DNA of 40,087 bases, from NCBI GenBank assembly GCA_964636325.1, contig CAZWRV010000057.1:1-40087 (forward strand). Reading direction: 5' to 3'. The stretch comes from CAZWRV01 sp964636325 (GTDB lineage: Bacteria; Verrucomicrobiota; Lentisphaeria; Victivallales; GWF2-50-93). The translations under genes were made by a program, and so were the position numbers. Below, one piece after another: positions 25,432 through 32,892 of the stretch; position 1 is the stretch's first letter, and the number at the start of each line of letters is the position of its first letter. The notes below the pieces were generated by a model. The model had not been told where the DNA came from and ran no database searches. It saw only the letters and a list, made by a program, of their open reading frames with translations.

Positions 25432-28400
25432 ATGAACAGAACTGTAAAGCTTCTCGCCGCCGTCTTGTCTTCCTTGCTGATGTTCGCGTCTGCGTTTCCG
25501 CTCCATGCCGAGAAGAAGCCCTCGGTCCTGATATGCTCACCGCAGGGGGCGTCATACGGATGGGTTGACCTTACATACCTCAACGAACTCCATGAAAAGG
25601 GTTTCGAGGTGGACTACACGGAAGGCCTGAACGACGTAACGTGGGACAGGATAAAAAATTACAACGCGCTGGTAATCTACGTGACTCCGGACGCGTTAGA
25701 AGTCACCAACCGCGCCCAAAAACCTTCGGAGGAGAGGATAAGATCCTTCGTCGAACTGATCGACAAGTATGTCTCGTCCGGAGGCGGAGTCTTCCTGATG
25801 CCGACCGAGGCCAACATCGTCAAGCAGGCCGTGTCAGACCTGACCAGCCAGTGGGGCGCCAAACTGCCGGTTGAAATTATCACGGAGACAGACAAGGGGA
25901 AAATCGGACGGCTGCTGCATTCCTGCTACGACATCCCGCTGGCGTGGACAGACCAGATTATGCCGTCCCCGGTCAGCCAGGGCGTAAAGCAGATTTGGTA
26001 TTCGATACAGCCCGCATATAACGCACAGCAGACCGGCCCGATCGTCGTCGATGAAAACTGGAAGGTCGTAGTCAAGGGATCTAAAACTTCTCTGACCAAG
26101 CCGTTCGATCTGAAGAAATCGACCTCTCCCGAACTTGAAAACCCCTTCAGCCGCCCAGACGGCGTGAAGGAGCCTGACCTATTCGCAATCCGCGACTACA
26201 AGGGAGGCCGCATCGCCCTGATGAACCAGTGGCGGCAGTTCTCCATCGGCTCAGGCACCAAATACATCTTCGACCGCCAGGTCCTCAGCAAAGGGTTCGG
26301 CGAACGGCCGAGCGACTTCGGGAAACTTTTGGAGAACACGTTCCGCTGGCTTGCCGAACCTTCGCTCAGGAACAACGCCGTCGGCGGCTACGTCACCCCT
26401 CCGGAAAGGCTGCTCCCTCCAAACGAGGATCCCAAGGTCAAGAAGGACTACGCCGACCGAGTTTGGCCATACGATCCGGCCGCACTCGGAACATTCAAGC
26501 TGCCTGCCCACAGAAAGATTTTCAAGGGCCTCCTCGGCGCAAAGACCTCATACAGCTCCGGCAAGGGAACTGTCGAGGAATATGCGAAGGCCGCTGAAGC
26601 CGCCGGCCTCGACTTCCTTGTCTTTATGGACGACTTTTCCGCGCTTACGCCCGACAAGCTCAAGCAGCTCGCGGCCGACTGCAAGAAGTCCTCGAACGAC
26701 AAGGTCGAGCTAATCCCGGGCTTCTCTATCATGAACAACATCGGCAACCACATGTTCTTCTACAGCCCCGATCCGGTTTGGATTCCGGACTACTGCCTCA
26801 CGGGCCCCAACAAGGACATCCTATACATCCAGCAGGTGGACGACAAGGACAAAAGCAAGTTCACCGGATACCTGACCCCCTTCCTCGACTGGGTGCTCGG
26901 CGCGTACCACGTCGAAAAGGGCCAGGTCGGCTACTACAATTTCTCCGCAAGCCCCAACGGGATGCGCATGTGGGACTTGAGGCTCTACGGCATGGCCGGA
27001 GTCCGTTACTACAAGGACGGAAAACTTGTAGAGGACAACACCGAAGCATACCTCAACACGGTCCCTTGCACCATCCCGCCCGCACCGGCCAGTGTCAACG
27101 AGGTCAGCTCCCCGGAGGAACTGAAGCGCGAGGTCGCCAACGGCAACGCCCTCATCTACGCCGAAGGCAATTCGCTCAACAGCCTCTTCATGGAAGCCCT
27201 CCGGTGGACGCATCAGTATGACGCACCAAACTTCTTCATGTCCGACGGGCCGCGCGTAGTCGCCTGGCCTGGCTGCTTCCGCTACATCCCGCTCGGCAGT
27301 GAAGACTTCGTGGTAGGCCTGTCTGTCATGCCGTCCCCGCTGTCAGTCACTTCGGAAAAGGGCATCAAGGAGATCCGGCTATACAACGGAAGGGACCTGT
27401 ATCGGCGCTTCCTCCCCAACGGCGCAAAGGAATTCACCCAGATTCTGGTCTTGGAAGCGAACATACAGAAGAACATCGTCATGATAGCGGAGGACATAGA
27501 CGGGAAAAAGGCGGTAGCTTTCGCAAGGCGCTGCTGGAAGGACGGCGCCCTCGCTCCGACGTTCTGCTCCGACCATGTGAACGACGGGCCGATGGCGCTC
27601 GCCCACGGGCCGTATGCATACCAGCTCATACGCCATCCCGCCCTTCCCGACGACATCGCCGGAGATACCTGGGACGGCGGCCCGCTTGCATCAGTTCCTC
27701 TTACAGGATACCAGAATACGCTGCCCACGCTAGACTCCGACAAGGGCAAGGAGGAGGGAATACGTTTCGACCAGATACCCCTCCTCGAATTCTCCGACGA
27801 CGGCGCCGTGGCAGTCTCCAGCGAACGCAAGGACGTCTTCGACGAAAAGGTCGTCAACGTCGTCAACCCCTGGCACACATACGGCCCCATCGCCGGCCCT
27901 TCAAAGCTCATGGAATACACACAGCGCTACCGTGAATTCGTCCGACCGACCGTCGCCAACCCCAGGACAGGATGGGCCGGGCCCGGTGTCAGAATGGGGA
28001 CGAACGCCGCACTATTCCGCCAGGAGATCAAATTCAAGGATGACATGAAGGTCAAATCCCTCAACCTCGGCTACCTCACCGGCAACAAGGACGGATTCTT
28101 CGTCATCAGCGGCGACATCGCACCAATGTTCTTCGACCTCGGCCAGCCCGGCAGTAACGAAACCATAAAACTCAAGAAAGGCGACTGGTTCGGATACTAC
28201 AACACCAAGGTCTCCAACGCCAACCTCTTCTTCAACCGCGGCGAAACTTTGCGCGTCACCAACCGCTCTCCTTACATGTTCTTCGACGCGGAACTCGACA
28301 ACCAGGACGTCAAGAAGGGGCAGCTGTATGTCCATGAGATCGCCGGAATAGGATTCCCTGTCAACGTCGAAATCAAAAGCCCCGCCGACCTCATGCGCTA

Positions 28401-28941
28401 TGTCCGCTACATCAAGGATCCCGCGGGAATGCAGATCAAGCGCGGGAAGAGGGCCGACGGCGCAGGCCTGGTCGAATTCGCTCCGGACGAAAAATTCGTC
28501 CTCGAAATCGCAGTCCCGAAACCTTCGCCGCGCCTAGACCTCACACTCCCATGCCGTCTGCTGAACCTCAATCCCAGATGGTCCGCCGGCCTCTTCCAGA
28601 AGCAGGGCTACTGCAAGGGCGACTACGGCACCGGCGAAAACCGATACCGCGCCCTCGGCACCGATTGGACCGGAACCGCATATATACCATTATATGTCGA
28701 CTACGCCGACATGACGCATGTCCTTGCAGGACACCCAGTCATCGCCGGCCCGGAAGGAAAAGACCTCTTCATTCAGATTACGCATGTCGCCGAAAAGCCC
28801 GACAAGTGGCATCTGTCCGTGAACAACCCCACAGACCAGCCTGTCAAAACCAAACTCATGAAAACTATGGACCTGCCCGGCCTCACCCTCGAGGACACCG
28901 AAATCACACTCCAGCCCGGCGAATACAAGGTGATACTCTAG
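25432..28941 (+). CDS. Large secreted protein with degenerate PHP-like domain, paralog 2
   Basis: The start is ATG 25432, preceded by AAGGAGA; the frame is open earlier but without a start site. The 1169-residue product has a signal peptide ending near AEKK (about residue 25) and an N-terminal GATase-like domain (SVLICSPQGASYGW, SSGGGVFLMPTEAN). A strongly eroded PHP-like segment follows around 366-400, with TSYSSG (372-377) and FMDD where PHP enzymes have SDG and TDH. The C-terminal part, from DIDGKKAVAFARR to the end, is beta-rich. It is a paralog of the protein at 17969-21340 with the same domain order and similar length. No catalytic residues could be assigned. No named family is recognised. 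Confidence 0.8.
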   Translation: MNRTVKLLAAVLSSLLMFASAFPLHAEKKPSVLICSPQGASYGWVDLTYLNELHEKGFEVDYTEGLNDVTWDRIKNYNALVIYVTPDALEVTNRAQKPSEERIRSFVELIDKYVSSGGGVFLMPTEANIVKQAVSDLTSQWGAKLPVEIITETDKGKIGRLLHSCYDIPLAWTDQIMPSPVSQGVKQIWYSIQPAYNAQQTGPIVVDENWKVVVKGSKTSLTKPFDLKKSTSPELENPFSRPDGVKEPDLFAIRDYKGGRIALMNQWRQFSIGSGTKYIFDRQVLSKGFGERPSDFGKLLENTFRWLAEPSLRNNAVGGYVTPPERLLPPNEDPKVKKDYADRVWPYDPAALGTFKLPAHRKIFKGLLGAKTSYSSGKGTVEEYAKAAEAAGLDFLVFMDDFSALTPDKLKQLAADCKKSSNDKVELIPGFSIMNNIGNHMFFYSPDPVWIPDYCLTGPNKDILYIQQVDDKDKSKFTGYLTPFLDWVLGAYHVEKGQVGYYNFSASPNGMRMWDLRLYGMAGVRYYKDGKLVEDNTEAYLNTVPCTIPPAPASVNEVSSPEELKREVANGNALIYAEGNSLNSLFMEALRWTHQYDAPNFFMSDGPRVVAWPGCFRYIPLGSEDFVVGLSVMPSPLSVTSEKGIKEIRLYNGRDLYRRFLPNGAKEFTQILVLEANIQKNIVMIAEDIDGKKAVAFARRCWKDGALAPTFCSDHVNDGPMALAHGPYAYQLIRHPALPDDIAGDTWDGGPLASVPLTGYQNTLPTLDSDKGKEEGIRFDQIPLLEFSDDGAVAVSSERKDVFDEKVVNVVNPWHTYGPIAGPSKLMEYTQRYREFVRPTVANPRTGWAGPGVRMGTNAALFRQEIKFKDDMKVKSLNLGYLTGNKDGFFVISGDIAPMFFDLGQPGSNETIKLKKGDWFGYYNTKVSNANLFFNRGETLRVTNRSPYMFFDAELDNQDVKKGQLYVHEIAGIGFPVNVEIKSPADLMRYVRYIKDPAGMQIKRGKRADGAGLVEFAPDEKFVLEIAVPKPSPRLDLTLPCRLLNLNPRWSAGLFQKQGYCKGDYGTGENRYRALGTDWTGTAYIPLYVDYADMTHVLAGHPVIAGPEGKDLFIQITHVAEKPDKWHLSVNNPTDQPVKTKLMKTMDLPGLTLEDTEITLQPGEYKVIL

Positions 28942-28955
28942 GAAGTCTGAGATTG

Positions 28956-29014
28956 TTTTCATTATTAAGTCCTTGATCCCCAATCATCCAGACATCCATT
29001 CATCCAATCACCCA
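28956..29014 (+). repeat. 59-nt ATCCATTCATCC repeat, left of ECF sigma operon
   Basis: This copy runs from TTTTCATTATTAAGTCC to CATCCAATCACCCA. It is the inverted partner of 30448-30506, with six mismatches in 59 positions by eye. It lies just past the stop codon of the second large secreted protein. Confidence 0.88.
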
Positions 29015-29109
29015 AGAAGTGATTCTGACTTTTTTAAATAAATATTCACAAACCCGCAAAGATTGCCCGGATTTTCACGTCAAATAGGTAAAAGAGCGGA
29101 ACTCTGCAG

Positions 29110-29664
29110 ATGCAGGAAACACAGCCCGTAGCCCATTTTTTGAAAGAGAAAAGCCCCGAGGCGTTCGAAGGCGTCGTCGACGAGAACATCGACATGCTGA
29201 GACGATTCGCCTACAGGATCCTGCTGAATGAAAACGACGCCGACGACGTAGTACAGGAAACTTTTCTCGCGGCGTTCGACAAGGCCGGAGAATTCAGGGG
29301 CGGCTCGAAGTTCTCCACCTGGCTCTGTAGTATCGCATACAACAAAAGCATGTCGTTGATAAGGGAAAAAGCCAGGCTGAGGCACTCCGGCGACGGCGAA
29401 GACGCAGAACAGGTACTCGGCAAGATCACCTCAAAGGATGCCGCCGACAAAAACATCAGCAGCAGCGAAAGCATGGAGACGATAAACCGCGCAATACAGG
29501 ATCTCCCGGAACACCTAAGAGCCGCCATCTGCCTCACCGCGGTCGACGGAAAGGAAATGGACGAGGCCGCATTTATCCTCGGGTGCCCGAAACCGACCCT
29601 CTATTGGCGCCTTCACAAGGCCAGGAAAATACTCGGCCAGAAACTTAAGGACCTCTTGAAATGA
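29110..29664 (+). CDS. ECF (sigma-70 family) RNA polymerase sigma factor
   Basis: The 184-residue protein shows sigma region 2 (RRFAYRILLNENDADDVVQETF, residues ~35-57, then STWLCSIAYNKSMSLI) and region 4 (LPEHLRAAICLTAVDGKEMD, from ~126, then LHKARKIL). These recognise -10 and -35 promoter elements. Region 3 is absent, as expected for the extracytoplasmic-function group. It overlaps the next gene by an ATGA, so both are co-translated, which is typical of a sigma/anti-sigma pair. The pair is bracketed by inverted 59-nt repeats. Candidate regulon members are the secreted proteins around it; no promoter motif could be assigned. Confidence 0.92.
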   Translation: MQETQPVAHFLKEKSPEAFEGVVDENIDMLRRFAYRILLNENDADDVVQETFLAAFDKAGEFRGGSKFSTWLCSIAYNKSMSLIREKARLRHSGDGEDAEQVLGKITSKDAADKNISSSESMETINRAIQDLPEHLRAAICLTAVDGKEMDEAAFILGCPKPTLYWRLHKARKILGQKLKDLLK

Positions 29665-30398
29665 ACAATGACAAGCTGGACAATCTGCTCAAGAAATGGG
29701 ACGGAAGCCTGTCTCCGGCATTCGAAAAACCGGAAGCCCTTAAGAAACGGATAATGGACAAGCTCGGAAACCGCCGGCCCATCCAATTCGACGCAGACCG
29801 CTATTTCTACGTCCGCAAAAGCCATTTCTACCTAGCCGCCGCCGCGGCAATAGCCATTGTCGCCGCCGCAGTCGCTATAAAAATAGCCCTCACTCCTTCC
29901 GTCTCCACGGCTAAAGAGTTCGTCCTTGAAAAGAACCTGCTAACGGACGGAGACGTAGAAGAGGCGAAGAAGATCTCCGCCGAAGTCAACAAGCTCTTCA
30001 ACAACAAGGTCCAGTGTATCGTCCGCTCCGGAAACAGCATGGAAATCACGCCCGCCGAAGATGGAGGTTCAGCGACAATCCAGCCTAAAATACTCATCCG
30101 CCAGACCGTCATGAGGAAAAGCCGCGACGGCTGGCACAAGGTCTTCGTCGCCGACATAATCACAGCACCCGGCGAACGCGTCATGTTCAACACCGAAAAC
30201 GCCGAAGGCTCCCTATGGGCGTTTGATACCGGAAGCAAGGTCTACGCCGTCGACGGCGCCGTCAGCATCAAAGTCAATGGAGAAAACATAAAACTCAGCT
30301 TCTGCTCAGGACAGGAGGACAGAAATTCCGTAGTCCTCAAGAAGATCGAAAACACAGACTCCCAATACGTCGTTTACCAGACAATCTGCGGGATTTGA
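29661..30398 (+). CDS. Single-pass membrane protein, probable anti-sigma or sensor partner
   Basis: The 245-residue protein has a ~55-residue cytoplasmic N terminus (NNDKLDNLLKKWDGSLSPAF), one alanine-rich membrane segment (~56-78) and a ~165-residue extracytoplasmic domain. That topology fits an anti-sigma factor. The outer domain (from ~90) resembles the beta-rich LolA/RseB-like style of outer-domain sensors, but this is weak. No zinc-binding ZAS motif HxxxCxxC is present, so the family is not recognised by sequence alone. Its ATG overlaps the sigma factor's stop codon by ATGA, which is the main evidence for the pairing. Confidence 0.65.
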   Translation: MNNDKLDNLLKKWDGSLSPAFEKPEALKKRIMDKLGNRRPIQFDADRYFYVRKSHFYLAAAAAIAIVAAAVAIKIALTPSVSTAKEFVLEKNLLTDGDVEEAKKISAEVNKLFNNKVQCIVRSGNSMEITPAEDGGSATIQPKILIRQTVMRKSRDGWHKVFVADIITAPGERVMFNTENAEGSLWAFDTGSKVYAVDGAVSIKVNGENIKLSFCSGQEDRNSVVLKKIENTDSQYVVYQTICGI

Positions 30399-30447
30399 AA
30401 TGATATTTTGCACAAAGGCGCAAAGTTAAAAAAATCACATCATCCCA

Positions 30448-30506
30448 TGGGTGATTGGATGAATGGATGCTTGGATGGTTGGGGATTAAGGACTTAGGAA
30501 TGAAAA
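30448..30506 (-). repeat. 59-nt ATCCATTCATCC repeat, right of ECF sigma operon
   Basis: This copy begins TGGGTGATTGGATGAATGG and ends TTAGGAATGAAAA. Its reverse complement matches 28956-29014 at 53 of 59 positions by eye. The pair brackets exactly the sigma factor and its membrane partner. Confidence 0.88.
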
Positions 30507-30533
30507 TATCCTTTCACAAAATGCGGTTGAGCA

Positions 30534-30595
30534 CGGCTCAACCCTCCACAATTACAGGATGTTTCAGGTGTGGAGGGCGAAGCCAGGCTGAGCCG
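30534..30595. other. Large two-part hairpin
   Basis: CGGCTCA (30534-30540) pairs with TGAGCCG (30589-30595), and inside it CCCTCCACA (30542-30550) pairs with TGTGGAGGG (30569-30577). It lies downstream of the sigma operon and could terminate it, although no T-run follows. Confidence 0.5.
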
Positions 30596-30689
30596 TTTGC
30601 TGAGTTATGAAACTCGATTCATTATTTTTATCTTTGTGGCTCTGTGCCTTTGTGAGAGGGAATAATAAAAAAGTTATTCGATTTATCTT

Positions 30690-31616
30690 ATGTTAAAACA
30701 TCGTTTTAAAATCTTGTTTTTTCCTCTGTGCCTCTGTGCCTCCGTGGTTCATTCCGCAGAGCTGCGCTACGACTCCCCCCACACATTCTACTCCGGCAGG
30801 GAGATCGCCGTCCGGATCAGGGCCGACGGCCTCGCCGGCAAGACCCTCTCCTGGAACCTCAGATACGCTAACAGCACCGCCGCCGCAGGCGAAAAGGCAA
30901 TCCCGGAAAACGGCGTTCCCGAAATCAAATTCCGCTTCCCCGAGCTCAAGCCCGGAATTACCGCAATAGCCGAACTCTCTTGCTTTTCCGGCGACAACAA
31001 GCTGCAGAAGCTTCTGTCATTCCATACAGAGAATCCGTTCTTCGAGAATACAAAATTCCTTGAAGATCTGAAAATCCAGCTTTGGGAGCCTGAAAACAAA
31101 GGGAACGCAAGCATCATGCTGGAAAAATTCGGAGTCCCTTTTTCCAGGATTGCCAATTTCTCAGAATTCACCGGGAAAATCCTCATCGTCTCAGGCATCG
31201 ACTTCGGCAGCTTTTCAGGACTTTCGCAGTCATTTGTGAAAATGTGCACGGACGGCGCAAGAGTGATCATCGTCAATCCCGAATCCGGCACAATCGGACT
31301 AGACACGGCTAGCTTCAAGGAGATAAGCATCGCCGATAATGCGAAAATCGCAGAGTTCGACAAGAATTTCGACTGCGAATATTGGGCCGCATCCGCACCG
31401 GCCGAAAGGTCTTTCCGGCTCGTTCCGTTCGATGGCGGCGTCGGCATCGAAATACAGAAGAGGCAGAACGGCCATACATTCATGTCCGCGAAGACGGAAG
31501 ACGGCGAACTGCTCGTCTGCTCATGGGACATTTTTGGCAAGGCCGGCGATTCGCCGACCCCGGCCTACTTGTTCGAGAAATTAATAGTCAACTTCAATAA
31601 AAAGGTGTCAAAATGA
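30690..31616 (+). CDS. Secreted protein of unknown function
   Basis: I do not recognise a family for this 308-residue protein. Its signal peptide (cut near HS-AE, residue 22-23) contains FPLCLCASVV, which is encoded by DNA of the dispersed TCTGTGCCTCTGTGCC repeat family (30722-30750). The mature part starts with an immunoglobulin-like beta domain (AVRIRADGLAGKTLSWNLRY), followed from ~115 by an alpha/beta stretch (ILIVSGIDFG, ARVIIVNPESG) that resembles a GATase-like fold. The same type of module opens the two very large secreted proteins. Its stop overlaps the next ATG as ATGA, so it is co-translated with the CsgG-like protein. Confidence 0.7.
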   Translation: MLKHRFKILFFPLCLCASVVHSAELRYDSPHTFYSGREIAVRIRADGLAGKTLSWNLRYANSTAAAGEKAIPENGVPEIKFRFPELKPGITAIAELSCFSGDNKLQKLLSFHTENPFFENTKFLEDLKIQLWEPENKGNASIMLEKFGVPFSRIANFSEFTGKILIVSGIDFGSFSGLSQSFVKMCTDGARVIIVNPESGTIGLDTASFKEISIADNAKIAEFDKNFDCEYWAASAPAERSFRLVPFDGGVGIEIQKRQNGHTFMSAKTEDGELLVCSWDIFGKAGDSPTPAYLFEKLIVNFNKKVSK

Positions 31617-32566
31617 AAACATGGCTGGCAACAATGGCGCTGGCAGTCGCGCTGTCGGCGGTCGCACAAAACGAAGAACAGGCAAAAGCAGACGGCCCGA
31701 AACTGGAATACTACACCGCCGCAATATTCCCCTTCGCCGAAACCGGAGATGGCGTGAAGGACATGGGCAAGCAGGTCGGAGATCTGCTCTACGCCGCCAT
31801 CACCCCATTCACAAACGCTGACAACTCCAACATCCTGCTCTACAACCGAGACAGCCTGAACCTTCTGCTCAGCGAAATCGAACAGAGCATGTCTGGAAAC
31901 GCGAACCAGGACAAGGCGATACGCCAGAACGAATTCGTCGGCGCCAAAATCATCATCACCGGCTCGGTTTTCAAGGTCAAAAAGAAAACCTTCATAATCG
32001 CTAAGGTCATAGGGACTGAAACCACCCGCGTCCTCGGCAAAAGCGTCGACGGCGAGGAGGAGATCGACACCCTTGTCAATAAACTCGCACCGATGGTCTT
32101 CGAACTCGTCTCCAAGGACGCGAAAAAACTGATGCCGGAAGCCAAGGACAAGAAGGACGTCATAGCAGCCCTTAAGAAGTCCATCGGCGACGCCAAAAGA
32201 CCCAAGGTCTCCGTCGCAATCAACGAAAGGCACGTCGGCCAGTTCACGATTGATCCCGCCGCCTCGACTGAAATCGAATTCATGTGCAAGGAACTCGGCT
32301 TCGAAGTCACTAAGAAGGAGGACGAGGCCGACATCATCATCAAAGGCGAAGGCTTCAGCGAATTCGCCGGCCGGAGAAGCAACCTGCTAAGCCTCAGAGC
32401 ACGCCTTGAAGTCAAGGCCATGGACAAGGCGGGCAACGTCGTCGCCGTCGACAGGCAGACAACAACCGAAGTAGACCTCACCGAACAGATCGCCGGCAAA
32501 AAGGCCCTCCAGGAAGCCGCCGAAAAAATCGCCGAACGTCTCCTGCCAAAACTAGTGAAGAAATAA
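31613..32566 (+). CDS. Exported CsgG-like protein
   Basis: The 317-residue protein has a signal peptide (cut near VAQNE, ~19) and a region resembling the CsgG/LpoB/TolB N-terminal fold: TAAIFPFAETGDGVKDMGKQ, then NILLYNRDSLNLLLSEIEQ and GAKIIITGSVFKVKKK. CsgG itself forms an outer-membrane curli secretion pore, and many relatives are periplasmic assembly factors. No lipobox cysteine is visible, unlike CsgG, so pore formation is not implied. A second domain (from ~195, PKVSVAINERHVGQFTIDP) ends with a helical AAEKIAERLLPKL. It is translationally coupled (ATGA) to the secreted protein upstream, suggesting they work together at the envelope. Confidence 0.72.
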   Translation: MKTWLATMALAVALSAVAQNEEQAKADGPKLEYYTAAIFPFAETGDGVKDMGKQVGDLLYAAITPFTNADNSNILLYNRDSLNLLLSEIEQSMSGNANQDKAIRQNEFVGAKIIITGSVFKVKKKTFIIAKVIGTETTRVLGKSVDGEEEIDTLVNKLAPMVFELVSKDAKKLMPEAKDKKDVIAALKKSIGDAKRPKVSVAINERHVGQFTIDPAASTEIEFMCKELGFEVTKKEDEADIIIKGEGFSEFAGRRSNLLSLRARLEVKAMDKAGNVVAVDRQTTTEVDLTEQIAGKKALQEAAEKIAERLLPKLVKK

Positions 32567-32892
32567 ACTTCACCAAGAGGCACAGAAGGGAAAAGAACGG
32601 GTGGGTGAATGGATGATTGGACGGATGCGTGGACAGATGATCCGTCTTCGTCCCGCATCACGCGGAACTACGCCGTGGCAAGATGGATGGGGGAAGAGAA
32701 TGGGAGTGTCAAAGTGTCATCGTGGTTTTTAATGGAAAACCACTGTATCAGAGTAACAGAAAAAACCGTTGACACATTGATACGCTGACACTTTGATACT
32801 TTTTTCTGCTTATGCCTTTTGTGCTTCTTGTGGCCATCATCCGGTTTTATACAGTTAATCCAGTTATTCTGTCAAATATGAGATGATTTTAT
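32567..32892 (+). repeat. Composite repeat gap, copy 1
   Basis: This 326-nt gap has no gene. In order it contains CACCAAGAGGCACAGAAGGG (32571), the 59-nt direct repeat 32591-32649, an AAGTGTCAAAGTGTCA-type block with its inverted partner near 32770-32800, TGCCTTTTGTGCTTCTTGTG (32813-32832) and an AATCCAGTTATTCTGTC repeat (32851-32873). The same modules recur in the same order at 36225-36562. Confidence 0.75.
32591..32649 (+). repeat. Perfect 59-nt direct repeat, left copy
   Basis: This is identical by eye to 38980-39038, in the same orientation and about 6.4 kb apart. It contains GGTGAATGGATGATTGGACG and belongs to the same broad family as the 59-nt repeats around the ECF operon. Confidence 0.92.

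Larger units (their letters stand above)
30410..30656. repeat. Composite intergenic repeat with terminal CACAAAGGCAC-type inverted repeats
   Basis: The left edge GCACAAAGGCGCAAAG (30410-30425) and right edge TTTGTGGCTCTGTGCCTTTG (30633-30652) are imperfect inverted repeats of one family. Between them lie the 59-nt repeat (30448-30506) and a large hairpin (30534-30595). Similar layouts follow the genes ending at 32566 and 36225. No coding frame was seen. Confidence 0.65.

Noticed and set aside
25432..28941. Calling the large secreted proteins active PHP phosphoesterases
   Set aside because: The metal-binding His and Asp residues of the PHP motifs are missing in both proteins.
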